Of a stretch of DNA of 64,000 nucleotides, positions 21,527 to 33,525 are shown in pieces. The stretch lies in the NCBI RefSeq assembly GCF_000715075.1, contig NC_134095.1, forward strand, positions 53,874,419-53,938,418, given 5' to 3'. The stretch comes from Nicotiana tabacum. Lineage: Eukaryota > Streptophyta > Magnoliopsida > Solanales > Solanaceae. The translations under genes and the position numbers were made by a program. Below the pieces are notes generated by a model. It had not been told where the DNA came from. It saw only the letters and a program-made list of their open reading frames with translations, and searched no databases. The first letter of the stretch is position 1. Each line of letters begins with the position of its first letter.

Positions 21527-23558
21527 TTTAAAACATATGCCTCTGTGGGCATCATCATCATCATATTGTACCCGGCCTCAAAGAGGACTCGGTAAAAAAT
21601 CGTACCCAGCCACGTGGAGCTCGGTAAAACCCAACTGATCAGTGGTTGCACAATAGGTGTCGTACCTGGCCGACTATAGCGCGGCTCGGTAGAGTAAATT
21701 AGATACATATATATAATTCATGCTCGACTCATGGAATCATGTTCTAAACCTTTCAGAGTGATCTAAGGTCGGTATCCTCTGTACACGTTATTAGGACTAA
21801 CTTTTCACTATGAATCTTATAAGAATCAGGAAGTACCAACAACATTGATAACATAAGAGTAAGAGAAAAAACATCAACATCAATCGTTCCATAAGAGGGA
21901 AGCAATTAAGTATTGCTAGCTTCTAAGAGTAGAGTATCTTTGGAACCTCGTTCATTACATTATGTACAATCGGAGTCTTGCAAAAAAATGAAAGGGATAA
22001 ACTCACATACCTTGTATATACTTCCCAACCTCAAGCTATGCAAATGTCACGACTGCTTAGTCTACAATAGGAGAAATGACACTATCGTTAACATTTAAGC
22101 GTCGTAACTATTATGTACCGACCACAACCTATTTTACGATGAAACAGACAACACCTCCCCTATATATATGACTGCTTAACACAAGTCAAAACAGTCAACA
22201 AATAGCCCAACATTCCCCTATCACTTCATATACAAAACGATAACTATAATAGTGTCACAAAATCCGAAGATGTTACGACGAACGACCATCAAACCACACT
22301 ACCATTATGTGGTATTTCTCCACACCCTTTCTATTCTCAACTCCATAAAAATAGTAGAAAAATATACAACCCAATAGCAACATGAAACAGCCCACAAAAC
22401 AACCCCACAAGTTCCGCAACTCAAAATTTATTTTTCAGTTTATTTAAACATGTTTCAACTTGTCTTTTCTTTCAAATTGAGAAACACAACTAAAAGTACA
22501 TAATTAATCCTCTTATCCAATAAACCAGCCATAAATTCAACTTAAAAATAAGTTCACAAACAACCAACCATGATACAAGAACAAACAACATACCAGCATT
22601 TCGAAACTCGCTAGGTCTAGTCTTTACGATCGAGTTACAACTCGCAAATGCATAGATAATGGAAGGAGGAGCATAAACTTACCTTTTACTGAATATAACC
22701 CATGAAACCTGGTCCTTATTAATCAAAAATCAGTTCCTCAATGCAGCTTTAAGAAGGAGAAAGAGAAACTAGCAAGCTGTCCGGACTTTTCGGCATTAGA
22801 ATCAAATCGTAACACTAGAAATACCATAGGGTTTATGTGGGATTTTGGGGGAGGAGTTGCAGGGGTTCAATTTGGTTTTCAAGGTCTGAAATATGGGTGA
22901 AATAACTGAGTTGATAATCCCTTAAAATTCCCCTCTTGGTCGACTTTGGGGCTTTTAATTTTGTCCTCTCATTTTGGCAAGTAGGTGATGCACCTACTTG
23001 TCACCTACCAATCTGCGCAGACTCGCGAAAATATTAATATCTCTATACTCCGAGATCGTATTGACAAATGGTTTAATGTGATTGAAACTAGACTCATAGA
23101 TCTTTAATTTGGTGGATATATCACCCCGTAATTCCTAGTAAATTTGGAGAAAAGCTTATTAACATTCGACCTAAAGTTTAAGTAAAACTATGAACCTAAG
23201 TTGCGACAACTTTTGTCGACTTTTGTTTCATAACTTGTTTGACTTCAAGGCTTATGATACGAATATTATATGATCAAGTACCTTAAAACACAACCTCTTG
23301 GGCATATTATGCACCACTAGGTTTACCCGAAAATATGAGTTACAACATCCTTGATTCGTTTAATTTCTAATACTTGTTAATCACCCTTATACAACCTTGT
23401 ATCACTTAAGACCAATAGGATTAACTTCTTATAATTTTAAAGATAATTCCTTCTTGGATTTACGTTGATTAACTTATGGCATGAACTAACGCGTGTGGAT
23501 ATGTATTGTAACAGGTCAAGCGTAGTTCAATTACATCAGAAGAGAAATGTAAAGTAAT

Positions 23559-24931
23559 CTAGGCATAGTATCTCTTGACTGCGTCTGAATTGATTGGTTT
23601 TCGCTAGATTTCTCCTTCCATTTCTGCAAGTATGAGTGGTGCTCCTGTTAGCACACTATGGACCATGTATGGACCCTGCCAGTTGGGAGAGAATTTCCCT
23701 TTGGCTTCATCTTGATGCGGGAAGATTTTCTTCAATACCAGCTGCCCTGGGGTGAATTGTCTTGGTTTGAACCTTTTGTTAAAAGCTCTAAACATTCTGT
23801 TCTGATAAAGTTGGTCGTGACATACTGCGTTCATCCTCTTTCCATCGATAAGCGCCAATTGTTCATAGCGGCTCCTTATCTACTCTGCATCGCTGAGTTA
23901 AGTTTCCTGTATGACTCTTAAAGAAGGAAACTTCACCTTGGCTGGGATGACAACCTCGGTACCACAAACAAACATGTAGGGAGTTGTCCCGGTTGATGTA
24001 CGAACCGTGGTACGGTACCCCAACAGAGCGAAGGGTAACTTCTCTTGCCACTGTTTATGGTTCTCTACCATTTTCCTTAGTATCTTCTTAATGTTTTTGT
24101 TGGTGGCTTCTACGTCTCCATTCATCTGAGGTCTGTAGGCTATGGAATTCTTGTGCTTGATTTTGAAAGTTTCACACATAGCTTTCATTAGATCACTATT
24201 GGGATTGGCGGCATTATTAGTAGCAATGGATTAGGGAACACCGAATCGGCAAATAATTCGATCCTTGACAAAATTTGCGACAACTTTCTTAGTTATAGCT
24301 TTGTAAGATGCAACCTCTACCCATTTTGTGAAGTAATCAATGGCTACCAGAATAAACTTGTGCCCATTTGAAGTCGTGGGTTCAATCGGACCAATAACAT
24401 TCATTCCCCAAGCGGCGAATGGCCAACATTGAACTCATTCGGCGGTACTTTTATCATATCGGCATGCACTTGACATTGAAAGCATTTGCAGACATACTGG
24501 ATGCAATCTGTCTCCATGGTGATCCAAAAATAATCGGCTCTGAGTATCTTCTTTGCCAAGTTGAAACTATTTATGTGTGGACCACTTGCCCCGGCATGTA
24601 CATCCTTAAGTAGCTTAGAAGCTTCCTTCACATCGACACACCTTAGTAAACCCAAATCAGGAGTTCTTCTGTACAAATTTCCCCTGCTGTGGAAGAAACG
24701 GTTTGACAATCTCCGGAGTGTGTGTTTCTGGGTGTGATTTGCATGCTCGAGGTATTCTCCTTTTGATAAGTAATCCTTGATGTCACGTAACCAAGGCTTT
24801 CCATCCATTTCTTCTTCAACATGAGCACAATATGTCGGCTGATTATGGATCTTCACCGGAATGGGATCAATATAATTCTTATCTGGATGTTGTATCATAG
24901 ATGACAAGGTGGCCAATGCGTCGGCAAACAC
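23559..24931 (-). pseudogene. int: Integrase, element B, catalytically dead
   Basis: The zinc-binding N-terminus (HAGASGPH, then CFQCQ) lies near 24450-24580, the core near 24000-24410, and the C-terminal module (RQFTPGQLVLKKIFPHQ, NWQGPYMV) near 23650-23770, ending at the TAG at 23559-23561. Both catalytic Asp codons have become Asn: WGMNVIG at 24401-24399 and ATNNAAN at 24218-24216, each a GAT-to-AAT change. The Glu in the VEATNKNIK helix remains. In-frame stops lie near 24230, 23862 and 23605, and the frame shifts near 24410. This copy cannot encode an active integrase. Confidence 0.8.
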
Positions 24932-24934
24932 ATT

Positions 24935-25330
24935 CTAAATTCTGGGGACATGTTGGAATTCTATCTTTGTGAAACTCTTTCTTAATTCTTGCATATGGTG
25001 CAGATATGGCAATATCTTGGAATTCTTGGTGGCCCAATCCCCTTGTACCTGGTGCACAAGCAAATCTGAATCACTGATCACCAGCAACTCCTGAACGTTC
25101 ATGTCGACTGCCATGTTGAGCCCTAGTATGTAGGCTTCATATTCCACCATGTTGTTGGTGCAGAGAAATCTGAGTTTAGCAGATACCGGATAATACTGAC
25201 CCGTCTCTAATACCAAAACTGCTCTAATGCCTACTGCTTTGAAATTTGCGGCTCCATCAAAGAACATCCTCCAACCGTCATATGCTTTGGTAATGTGTTC
25301 TCCTACGAACGACACTTCTTCATCAGGAAA
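24935..25330 (-). pseudogene. Archaeal-type RNase H (aRNH), element B
   Basis: The acidic motifs FFDGAAN, VEYEA and SDSDLL are retained. A TAG at 24935-24933, in the same frame as the integrase start, separates it from integrase; CAG to TAG fits, since A and D read differently there. The upstream RNase H is in another frame, so at least one indel lies near 25310. Confidence 0.75.
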
Positions 25331-26940
25331 ATATGTTTACAAAGGTTCGTATGCTCCTCCCATTGGATTTTAGCAAGGTGATCTGCCAATGCTTGTCCTT
25401 TGACCACTTTTTGAGTTACGTAGATGATATCAAATACACTCAATAATATCTTCCATTTAGCCAACTTCCCAGTAGGCATTGGTTTCTGAAATATGTACTT
25501 CAGAGGATCCATCCTAGATATGACATATGTAGTGTAGGCACAGAAGTAATGGCTCAATTTCTAGGTTGTTCAAGTCAAAGCACAGCAAGTGCATTCAAGC
25601 AGAGAATACCGTGCTTCATAAGGTGTGAACTTCTTTCTCAAGTAATATATGGCTTGCTCCTTTCTTCCTGTCTCATCATGTTATCCAAAAACACACCCGA
25701 AGGCTCCATCCAATACAGACAGATAGAGTAACAAAGGTCGTCCTGGTTCTAGCGGGACCAAAACTAGCGGTGTGGACAGGTATCCTTGATTTTGTCAAAA
25801 GCTTTCTGACAATCCACGGTCCAGCTTGTTTCAGCATCCTTCCTTAGCACCTTCAAGATGGGTTCACATATGATTGTGGACTATGCTATGAAGCGACTGA
25901 TATAGTTGAGACGTCCTAAGAAGCTCATCACATCCTTTTTGCTCTTAGTCGGTGGTAACTCTTGAATGGCCTTGACTTTAGATGGATACAGCTCGATCCC
26001 TCGATGACTGACAATGAATCCTAGTAACTTTCATGCGGGAACCCCGAATGCACACTTTGTGGGGTTCAATTTCAAATTGTACCTCCTGAGCCTGTCAAAG
26101 AACTTTCTCAAGTCCGTTATGTGATCTGTGGCCCTCTTGGATTTGATAATGACAGCGTCCACATACACCTCTATTTATTTGTGTATTATATCATGGAAGA
26201 TAGTTGTCATGGCTCTCATGTAAGTGGCCCCAGCATTCTTCAGACCGAATGGCATCATCTTGTATCAGTATACACCTCATGGTGTAATAAAAGCTATCTT
26301 CTCTTCTTCATCCATCCAAATCTGGTGTTAACTGCGAAGCAATCAATAAAGGATTGGAGTTCATGCTTGGCATAGTTATCGATCAGGATATGTATATTCG
26401 GCAGCGGGAAGTCATCCTCAGGACTTGCTCTATTTAAATCCCGATAGTCAACACATACTCTGACCTTCCCATCCTTCTTCGGAACTGGCACAATGTTAGC
26501 TAACCAGGTTGCATATTCAACCACCCTGAGAACCTTGGCTTTAATCTGCTTGATAACTTCCTCCTTGATTTTCAGGCTCATGTCTGGTTTGAACTTTCTG
26601 AGTTTCTGTTTTACTGGCGAACACATGGGATTATTAGGCAACTTGTGAGCCACTATGGAAGTTCTCAAGCCGGTCATGTCATCATATGACCATGCGAAAA
26701 TGTCCTCGTATTCTTTTCGGAAACAAATGTACTCTTCCTTCTCTATTAGTGACAAGTGAATGCTGATGTGGGTCTCCTTGACGGTCTCGGCGTCTCCCAA
26801 ATTTACTGCTTCGGTCTCGTCCAGATTGGACTTAGGTTTATTCTAAAATATTTCAGCCTCCCTGACAATTTCCTCGGGTATCTCATCTTTTTCATCTGAA
26901 TCACTATTCTCATGTTGCGTTGCCTCATTACATGTCACAG
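25303..26940 (-). pseudogene. pol: Reverse transcriptase and RNase H, element B
   Basis: The N-terminal RT part is readable to near 26300 (KQKLRKFKPDMSLKIKEEV, then RVCVDYRDLNRASPEDDFP), after which a frameshift follows the FIDCFA motif. The catalytic box reads YVDA at 26165-26154 instead of YVDD, losing an essential Asp. Several stops follow in the thumb and RNase H regions; a last open piece (MDPLKYIFQKPMPTGKLAKW) runs to about 25303. It is homologous to A and D throughout. Confidence 0.8.
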
Positions 26941-26949
26941 TTACTGGTT

Positions 26950-27158
26950 CATCAGTAAAAGTAATAATAATGTTGTATAAAGGAAAAATATAAAGTTAGT
27001 AGTGAATAATAAAGAGCAAATGTATTTGATTAAAACTGAAAAATGGTCCAGACAAAGTATGACTCGGTAAATCAAGCATTTATTTTGAAACAAGTAACAA
27101 AACTACGGGAAATCTTAAATACCTAGAATTGCTATAGAAGTAAATTCTGTCAAGCTAC
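26950..27158 (-). other. Intron region, element B
   Basis: The donor lies in GGGTAGC (GT at 27158-27157), overlapping the gag-pro stop. The interval is T-rich on the sense strand. An acceptor-like AACCAG lies near 26950, but the downstream frame is off by one base relative to D, so splicing would not give an open frame in this copy. Confidence 0.5.
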
Positions 27159-27653
27159 CCAGGGACTCGACGGGCTCAAGATGGTGTGGCGATTCAGTTT
27201 CTGAGAACAACTCCCTTCTTCATTGTCTGAATAGTGAGGCCTTCTTCCACCTCCTCCTCAATTATGGCACTGTAGTCCATGTCTTCATCCTCTAAGAACA
27301 AATTCTTCAACCCAGCTAGTGGTTTTTCTTCTGCAGTTCCCCGAATTGTGTCAGCTTGATGAAAAGCTTGTTCCAAACGTGGCACTGATTGCTCAAGAGG
27401 GTAATACGGTCCGCGCCATGGAGGCTACCAATCATTGTACTCTTGCAATATATACTGGTATCTGAGCCCAAAGGTGGTACCATAATTTTTCAGCTGTATT
27501 GGTTTGATGATGCCTTGGAGGTTCTTTCCCAACCCTTTGCCGAGTTCATATCCGAACGATTCTAGTATGCTTTCTACTTTGTTACTCCACCAATTATCCT
27601 TCTCGATGGCATTGACCCGTTCGATGTGACGATAGGTTTCCCCTCCTAGCCTT
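27159..27653 (-). pseudogene. pro: Protease C-terminal part with G-patch, element B (left of C)
   Basis: This is the downstream half of a protease exon cut by element C at 27654. A G-patch is visible near 27510-27570 (GYELGKGLGKNLQGI), then a WRGPYYPLEQ segment and an acidic tail (LEDEDMDYSAIIEEEVEEG). In-frame stops are present. It ends at the shared GGTAG stop/donor. Confidence 0.75.
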
Positions 27654-30018
27654 TGTCGCGTCCCGTTTTTCTCGCGAAAGCGGGTTTCGACGTTAACAAT
27701 TCTTTTACATGGGTATTAAAAGAGAAGAGTCGCCACCTAATAATTCAAGGTGCATTAGGACACCTATAGGGTTTATCTACAACTACGTTTGATAACCAGA
27801 GATAGGGTAAGAGCTTGAAATTATCCTAAGGGGAAGGTGTTAGGCACCCTTTAGGATCCACTAATGTGGTTCCCGACCAGACAATTTTTGTGAATTTGTA
27901 CAATTAGCAAATAGGCAAGTATTGGCTGAAATAGTAGGGGATTTAAGCCTAAATACACAAGTGTTTGGAAAACAATTAGTGAAAAGCAAGATATTTTAGA
28001 AGAATTGCAATCTAAACCTAAAGAGGAGGGGGTCCTAGGTTTGTTTATAATATGGATCACGTCAATGCAATACCCGGTATGACACTCCTCAAAGAGGGGC
28101 TACACGTGGTATTAATGCACCGGTTATCATATCCATATCTACCCTTTCCCGCCCCGTGAAGGTAATTAAAGCGAGGGTTGGTCTCGACCCCTATTACATG
28201 TTGTTACTTATCCCATTCCTATCAGTCCCGGAGGAATTTAGGACTTCTATTCCTATAAGAAGGAGGTTCTAGGTAGACCCTCAGGTTTAAAGTCAAAATA
28301 CTAAAGCGACATACAAAGCATATAAGACTGCATTTATATGGGGAACAAATAAGCAAGTAACAAGCTCATGCATACCTCCACAAATAATGCACATAAACAG
28401 CATGACTAATGCACAACTAAGGTCTAAATTTAAAATCCTAAAGCAGGGTGTTTAAGTTGTTGCAGCAGAACCAGATTTATTACATGACTCAGATAAAAAG
28501 TCTGAATCAGGCACGCCTGCTGGTTGTAACAGTTGATAATTAAACAAAGGCAGTTATAATTTTATTTAAGTTATTACCTAAGGCTTGCCTAGGCGCAAAG
28601 CGAGATGCAATAGTTGTTCAGAATTGTTAAGACAATTTGGAGATTATTATTACCTAAAACATGTTGTTCTAGTTGCAGAGACTGTTGCCAGTTTTATTCA
28701 GAAAACATCACAGTGGAAATTGTTACTCTACTACCTTTTTTCATGAATCAGTAATTAACTAGGAATTTTAAACAAAATGCAAAAAGGACCCTAGAACATG
28801 GTATCTACATGCAAATTGCAAGGGTTTGTTGAAAACAGAATCCCTAAGGCATGGTTTCTAAATGTACACAAGAGTTGCAGAATTTTTGAAATAACAGCTT
28901 TTTATACAGTGTTGTTATTGCCCTAGGAGCAGGATTTCTAAGTGATAGACATAAAGCATGGACTAATGAATGAAGTGCTGAAGCAAGAAAACATAGATCC
29001 TAAGGACATGATTTTCTAATGCAGGTATGAATCCTAAACATGGTTTCTATTGCACAATTAGGAATATATACCTAAGAACATGCTTTCTACCCTTTAATAA
29101 CTATAGCATGCATATTTCCCCATCCCTTTTCACTAGCCAACCCCATACTTGTTTACAAATTATTACAGACCATGTGATTGAATTACATAAGAAATGCAAA
29201 AATAAGAAGTTACAACCTTAGGAAGCCTGATTCTGACTTCCTCTTTGAGTTATGTAATAAACCACCTCAAATGCCAATATTGTTCCAAAGCCTTTCTCAT
29301 ATCTGGGTGTGTTATAGTTCCCTAAGGACCTTTAGGGATCCCGGGCAGTGCTCACACCCAGATTGCATAACTAAAACAGAGTGAGTGCAGTGTGGAAAGG
29401 GCCAACTCTTATGTGTCCAGGTCAGAGGGAACTCAAGGGTCCCAAAAGTAGGGCTCACATAAGAGGGGCAAAACCTAATGATCTAAGAGTGCATGTAAAA
29501 GTGCTTGATATAGACTCAAAGGAGTGGAGTTGGAAAATAGTTTTGGAAACAACATGTTTGAAGTGAGTTTGTAAAACAGTAGAAGAATTGCCTAATAAAA
29601 CAGTTTTTGAAAGGGAAAGGGGGTAGGAGCAACAACACACATACAAAACAAATTCATAGAAGAGTACATGCTTCAGTAGTTACAAACAGGGGAGTAGGGG
29701 TTGGGGACATAGAGGACCCAAAATAGAAACACATAAGTAGTCATGAATCAAGTACATTAGAAAACATGCTAGTGGGGGACATAAGCAGGAAAAAGTAAAC
29801 ATGCTAATTACATTCGAACGAAAGAAGGCAGAATTTTAAGCATGCTGAGTAAAGCAGTAAACAAAAGGTGCAACAGCATGAGCCATTAAGTCAGTGCAGA
29901 AAAGATAATGATTGACAATAAGGGAACACATAGGTTTGAGTTTTATAATTTAAACTAGGGACATACCAGTTGAAGAAGCAAAGTGTAGGAAAAGAAAAGT
30001 AAAGCAATAAGAATTCCA

Positions 30019-30048
30019 TAGTCTAGCCTTGGCTTTCAGCCGACTAGA
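30019..30048 (-). promoter_or_regulatory. Conserved leader hairpin (C 3' LTR)
   Basis: Sense arms GTCTAG and CTAGAC around GGCT-GAA-AGCC, about 107 nt downstream of the TATA box. In the right LTR (42844-42872) the inner stem is GGTT/AGCC, kept by a G-U pair. Confidence 0.55.
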
Positions 30049-31461
30049 CAAGGCAGTAGCACCAGTAGTAGAGAAAGAAAGAGAGTTTGAATGTGTAAGT
30101 GTAAGTTTTTGAACTCAGTTGTTCGTGTCTTGTTAGTAAAAGACTTAAGGTATTTATAGCTTTGAAAATAAGATAGCGAGTAATGATTTAACACAAATAT
30201 GGAAGTAATGACAATCAGAATAAATTAATACATGTACTCCCCCTTAATCATGGAGTTACAGCTCAAACGGATACTACAAAGATAATTAAGGAAAGAGAAT
30301 CAGTTTGAAAAAGGTTGATCTTTACCATATAAGGGGTAATAAAAGTATAGGGCATATAATTGAGTCTAAGTAAATAATATACTTAATGAATAGGCATATG
30401 AGACATGCAGGGTCAAACATATTGACAAAAGAAGCAAACTAGATGAACATAAACATACAGAATTGCCATGAATAGGCTAAGGACTATTCAAACCATGGTA
30501 ATCAACAAGGTCAAGCAGTCATGGCTCACACATAGAACCAAAGTGAAGAAACCAGTCTAACATATAGCAACAGGTAAAGGAGATCAGACCAACACACGGA
30601 AATAAGTAGAGGAAGTCTTTAAAAACTCACAGTAACAAGTGAGAAAAGTTTTAGGAAATTAGAGTTTTGATAGAGCTGAGTTAAAAAGGTAAGAACTCAG
30701 AGTTAGTCAAGTTAAACAAAGAAAAGGATTAAAACACAAAGAACTCAATCGACACAAGTACACAAAATAAACAAAGATAGTTCCAAACCTCGGGTAAAAC
30801 CAAGATACTTAGGGTTTTAACATGATGAACCAGGTAGAAGAAAAAACATAAACAAACCATTTAAACATAGTAAAATCATAAGACAGCACTGAAAATCGGA
30901 GAGGAGATCTTTTAAAAACAGGTTAAGAAAAACTCTAGTCGTTGAAGACGAAGAGTCGCTTTTGAAAAATCGGAAAACCTTTAAGGAAAATACTTAAGAG
31001 GTTCATAACATACACAGATCTAAGACAGATTTGAAAGAAAATTAGAAAGCCTTTAAAGTTAGGGTTTCGGAGAACCCAGAAAAATGAGAAAGACTTCGAA
31101 AAGTTACTGATCTAGCCGGAAAAGCCATGGATCTGACTCGAACGACCATGGATGGCCGCGAAAAGACCATAGATAGAAGTTGAGTAAAGAGTGGACTATA
31201 TCTCTTTGAGATCTTTACATGAAATCATGAAAATAGACAACTAGGAGACATAGGAGACCGGTACACGTCTCAAATAGCCATGGGAGTCCATGGATTGGGT
31301 GAGAATCGAAGGGGATTAGGGTTAGTTTGGGTGGCGGTGGCTAGGGTTTGAGTGGGGTTGTAGAGAGAATTAGAGAGTAAAGGGATTTAATGGCAGCAGG
31401 TTGGTGGAAATGAATTAGGTTGAGGGGGTCGTTTGGGTTTATTTTAGGCAGGTGGAATGGT

Positions 31462-31488
31462 GGTCGTTGATCTGAATGATCAACGGCC
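31462..31488 (-). promoter_or_regulatory. U3 palindrome (C 3' LTR)
   Basis: Arms GGTCGTTGATC and GATCAACGGCC around TGAAT; one position is G-T. The right LTR copy near 44482 is more decayed. Confidence 0.5.
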
Positions 31489-32156
31489 CATATTAAATGG
31501 GGTAAGTGGGGATTCAGGTTTGGGTAGGGTTTAAAAGGGTTAGGGTCTAGTTTAATTAGAAATTGGGCCGGGGAATTGGGTCTTGATTTGAGTTAGATTT
31601 GAAAGCCAATTGGCTATATTTTAAATAGCCATTTTTTCCCTTTTCAATTTATAAAAAGATAGTAAATAGTTTCAAAAAAATAAATTAAAGTACTAAAATA
31701 ATTTATAATACATAATTAACCATTTTAAAAAAAATACAATATCCAATTTTATAAATATAAAACCTAAATAAACCTTAAAAGGGCTAATATTGTAATTATG
31801 TGCAATTTAGCTTTAAAAATACTAAATAAAATTTTAAAAATTACCTTAGCCATATTTTCGCAAAAATTCAATAGAAGAATTATCAAAAATAATAATTTTG
31901 GAAATAAATTGGGATTTTATGGATAAAAAAGGGGAAATAAATCAATTTAAAAACCTTTAAAAATATGGAAAAATAATAAAACCCTTGGAAATGCTTATAT
32001 ATGCATACATATCTATTTTTAAGGTATTTTGCATATTGAAAATATATAGGAAAAAATTAGGTATCAACAGTTGCCCCTCTTTACTCGGGAAGAATGAAAG
32101 AATTTCCGGGTAAAGAAATGATGGCTAATTTTGACCGAACGAAATGGTTTAAAGAA

Positions 32157-32255
32157 TTTAGGCCGCACCCTGGCTTCTGAGCTGCCTATATATCCTTGGT
32201 TTTACAGGAATCAGGCCGTATGTAGTTCAGGATCCATCGGCGGACTGTACCGATG
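32157..32255 (-). promoter_or_regulatory. PPT-proximal double hairpin module (C)
   Basis: CATCGG and CCGATG (32235-32240/32250-32255) form a 6-bp stem, followed on the sense strand by the GAACTAC...TAGGCAGC motif. Order and position match element A at 9979-10075 although the first hairpin's sequence differs. Confidence 0.55.
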
Positions 32256-32844
32256 AAGATATTTCAAGGACGAACGCAATATCTAGGGCCGGGTGAGTGG
32301 ACAGTTTACGAGAATGGTTAGGTTTGATAAAGCTGCGGTCACTGGAGCGGGATCGCTCCTGCCGGGATGGTCGTTGCTCGCCGGTTTACCTGCAACTAGA
32401 AGCAATACAAGCGTACATTGTGCATAAATTTAAACATGATGCAAATTCCCATTGGATCATGAATGTTGTCCTTGGGCGATGAGGATGACGTCCTTAGACC
32501 ATGATGTCATAGGCCATGAAGCGTATGATAAAAGATTCGTAGGCCATTAAATGATGTTCTCGGGCTATGAGGATGGTGCCTCCAAACCATGACACCTTTG
32601 AATAATGATATGCAAAATATTGAAAGAGATCCTCAAGACATGACATGGTGTTCTCGGGCTATGAAGATGGTGCCTTCGAACGATGATGCCTTTGGATGAG
32701 TTGGCGATATTTCAGTCCATGAAGGATGCAGTAGCATGATGCGGACAAGATAGAACTTAGTCTTGTGAATTGAAGGGTAGAGCTTAGCCCGTAAGAAAAG
32801 CGAGATAACTAGTGCTTGAGATGGTGCTTAGGTTCGAAGAAAAT

Positions 32845-33525
32845 TGGAGGCAGAGCTTAGCCTCGGAAGGCAGAATGATAGCCTTATGCAAAGATGCGAA
32901 TGTAGATGGAGGTAGAGATTAACTTCAAAAGGCAGAATGGTAGCCTTATGCAAATTAGAAGGCAGAATAGTAGCCTTATGAAATGCAGGGATGCAGATGG
33001 ACACAACATTTAGTCTCGGAAGGCAAAATAATAGCCTTATGCAAGAATGCAGATGGAGACAGCTTTTAGTCTCGGAAGGCAAAATGGTAGCCTTATGCAA
33101 TGCAGATGCAGATGGAGGTAGAGCTTAACCTCGAAAGGCAGAATGGTAGCCTTGTGTAGAAAATGCAAATGGAGACAGCATTTAGTCTCGGAAGGCAGAA
33201 TGGTAGCCTTGTGTAGAAAATGCAAATGGAGACAGCATTTAGTCTCGGAAGGCAGAATGGTAGCCTTATGCAAGAATGTAGACGGAGACAGCGTTTAGTC
33301 TCGGAAGGCAAAATGGTATCCTTATGCAAATTGCATGGCAGAATAGTAACTTTATGCAATGCAAATAGAGACAATGTTTAGTCTCGGAAGGCAGAATGGC
33401 AGCCTTATGCAATGCAGATGGAGACAGCGTTTAGTCTCGGAAGGCAGAATGGTAGCCTTATGCAATGCAGATGCAGATGGAGGTAGAGCTTAACCTTGGA
33501 AGGCAGAATGGTAGTCTTATGCAAG
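32845..33525 (-). repeat. 3' UTR tandem array of ~53-nt units (C), ~13 copies
   Basis: Each unit holds two hairpin-capable cores: AAGGC-AGAATGGTA-GCCTT, and a second with arms GAGAC/GTCTC, GAGGT/ACCTC or GAGGC/GCCTC around loops such as AGCGTTTA or AGAGCTTA. Sense-strand ORFs of 78-93 codons here are repeat-borne. Confidence 0.85.

Larger units (their letters stand above)
20697..23513. mobile_element. Solo LTR (2.8 kb) inserted in element B, TSD ggtca
   Basis: It starts TGTCACGACCCAAACTGG and ends GTATTGTAACA, with TG...CA termini, and is flanked by exact ggtca duplicates at 20692-20696 and 23514-23518. Removing it restores the continuous sequence seen in D at 56945-57010. No gag or pol is present, so it is the remnant left after recombination between the two LTRs of another retrotransposon family. 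Orientation is not decided by the sequence. It holds a 124-bp tandem duplication and a TA microsatellite. Confidence 0.85.
18607..23558 (-). other. 3' UTR of element B with PPT, interrupted by a solo LTR
   Basis: The PPT core (sense AAAGAGGGGTAGC) abuts the LTR at 18607. From the LTR inward come a block of degenerate ccatgaagatg-type repeats (about 18840-19090), the 29-nt tandem array, G-rich spacer sequence, blocks with AATTTTGAG-type repeats (20380-20610) and the conserved pol-proximal hairpin motif, which the solo LTR at 20697 cuts in two. No gene is visible. Confidence 0.7.
27654..32069 (-). repeat. 3' LTR of element C (4.42 kb)
   Basis: Plus-strand start TGTCGCGTCCC, end GTATCAACA. It lacks about 200 bp found in the right LTR at 43210-43408. 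TATA (sense GCTATAAATA) at 30151-30160, leader hairpin at 30019-30048 and U3 palindrome at 31462-31488. No gene inside. Confidence 0.9.

Noticed and set aside
21328..21708. 126-codon minus-strand ORF in the solo LTR
   Set aside because: It crosses the TA microsatellite and a 124-bp duplication, giving a repetitive Ile/Tyr peptide.
32828..33374. Sense-strand ORFs of 78-93 codons with repeated HKATILPSETK-type peptides
   Set aside because: They are translations of the tandem array; the unit is not a multiple of three and the same DNA reads open in several frames.
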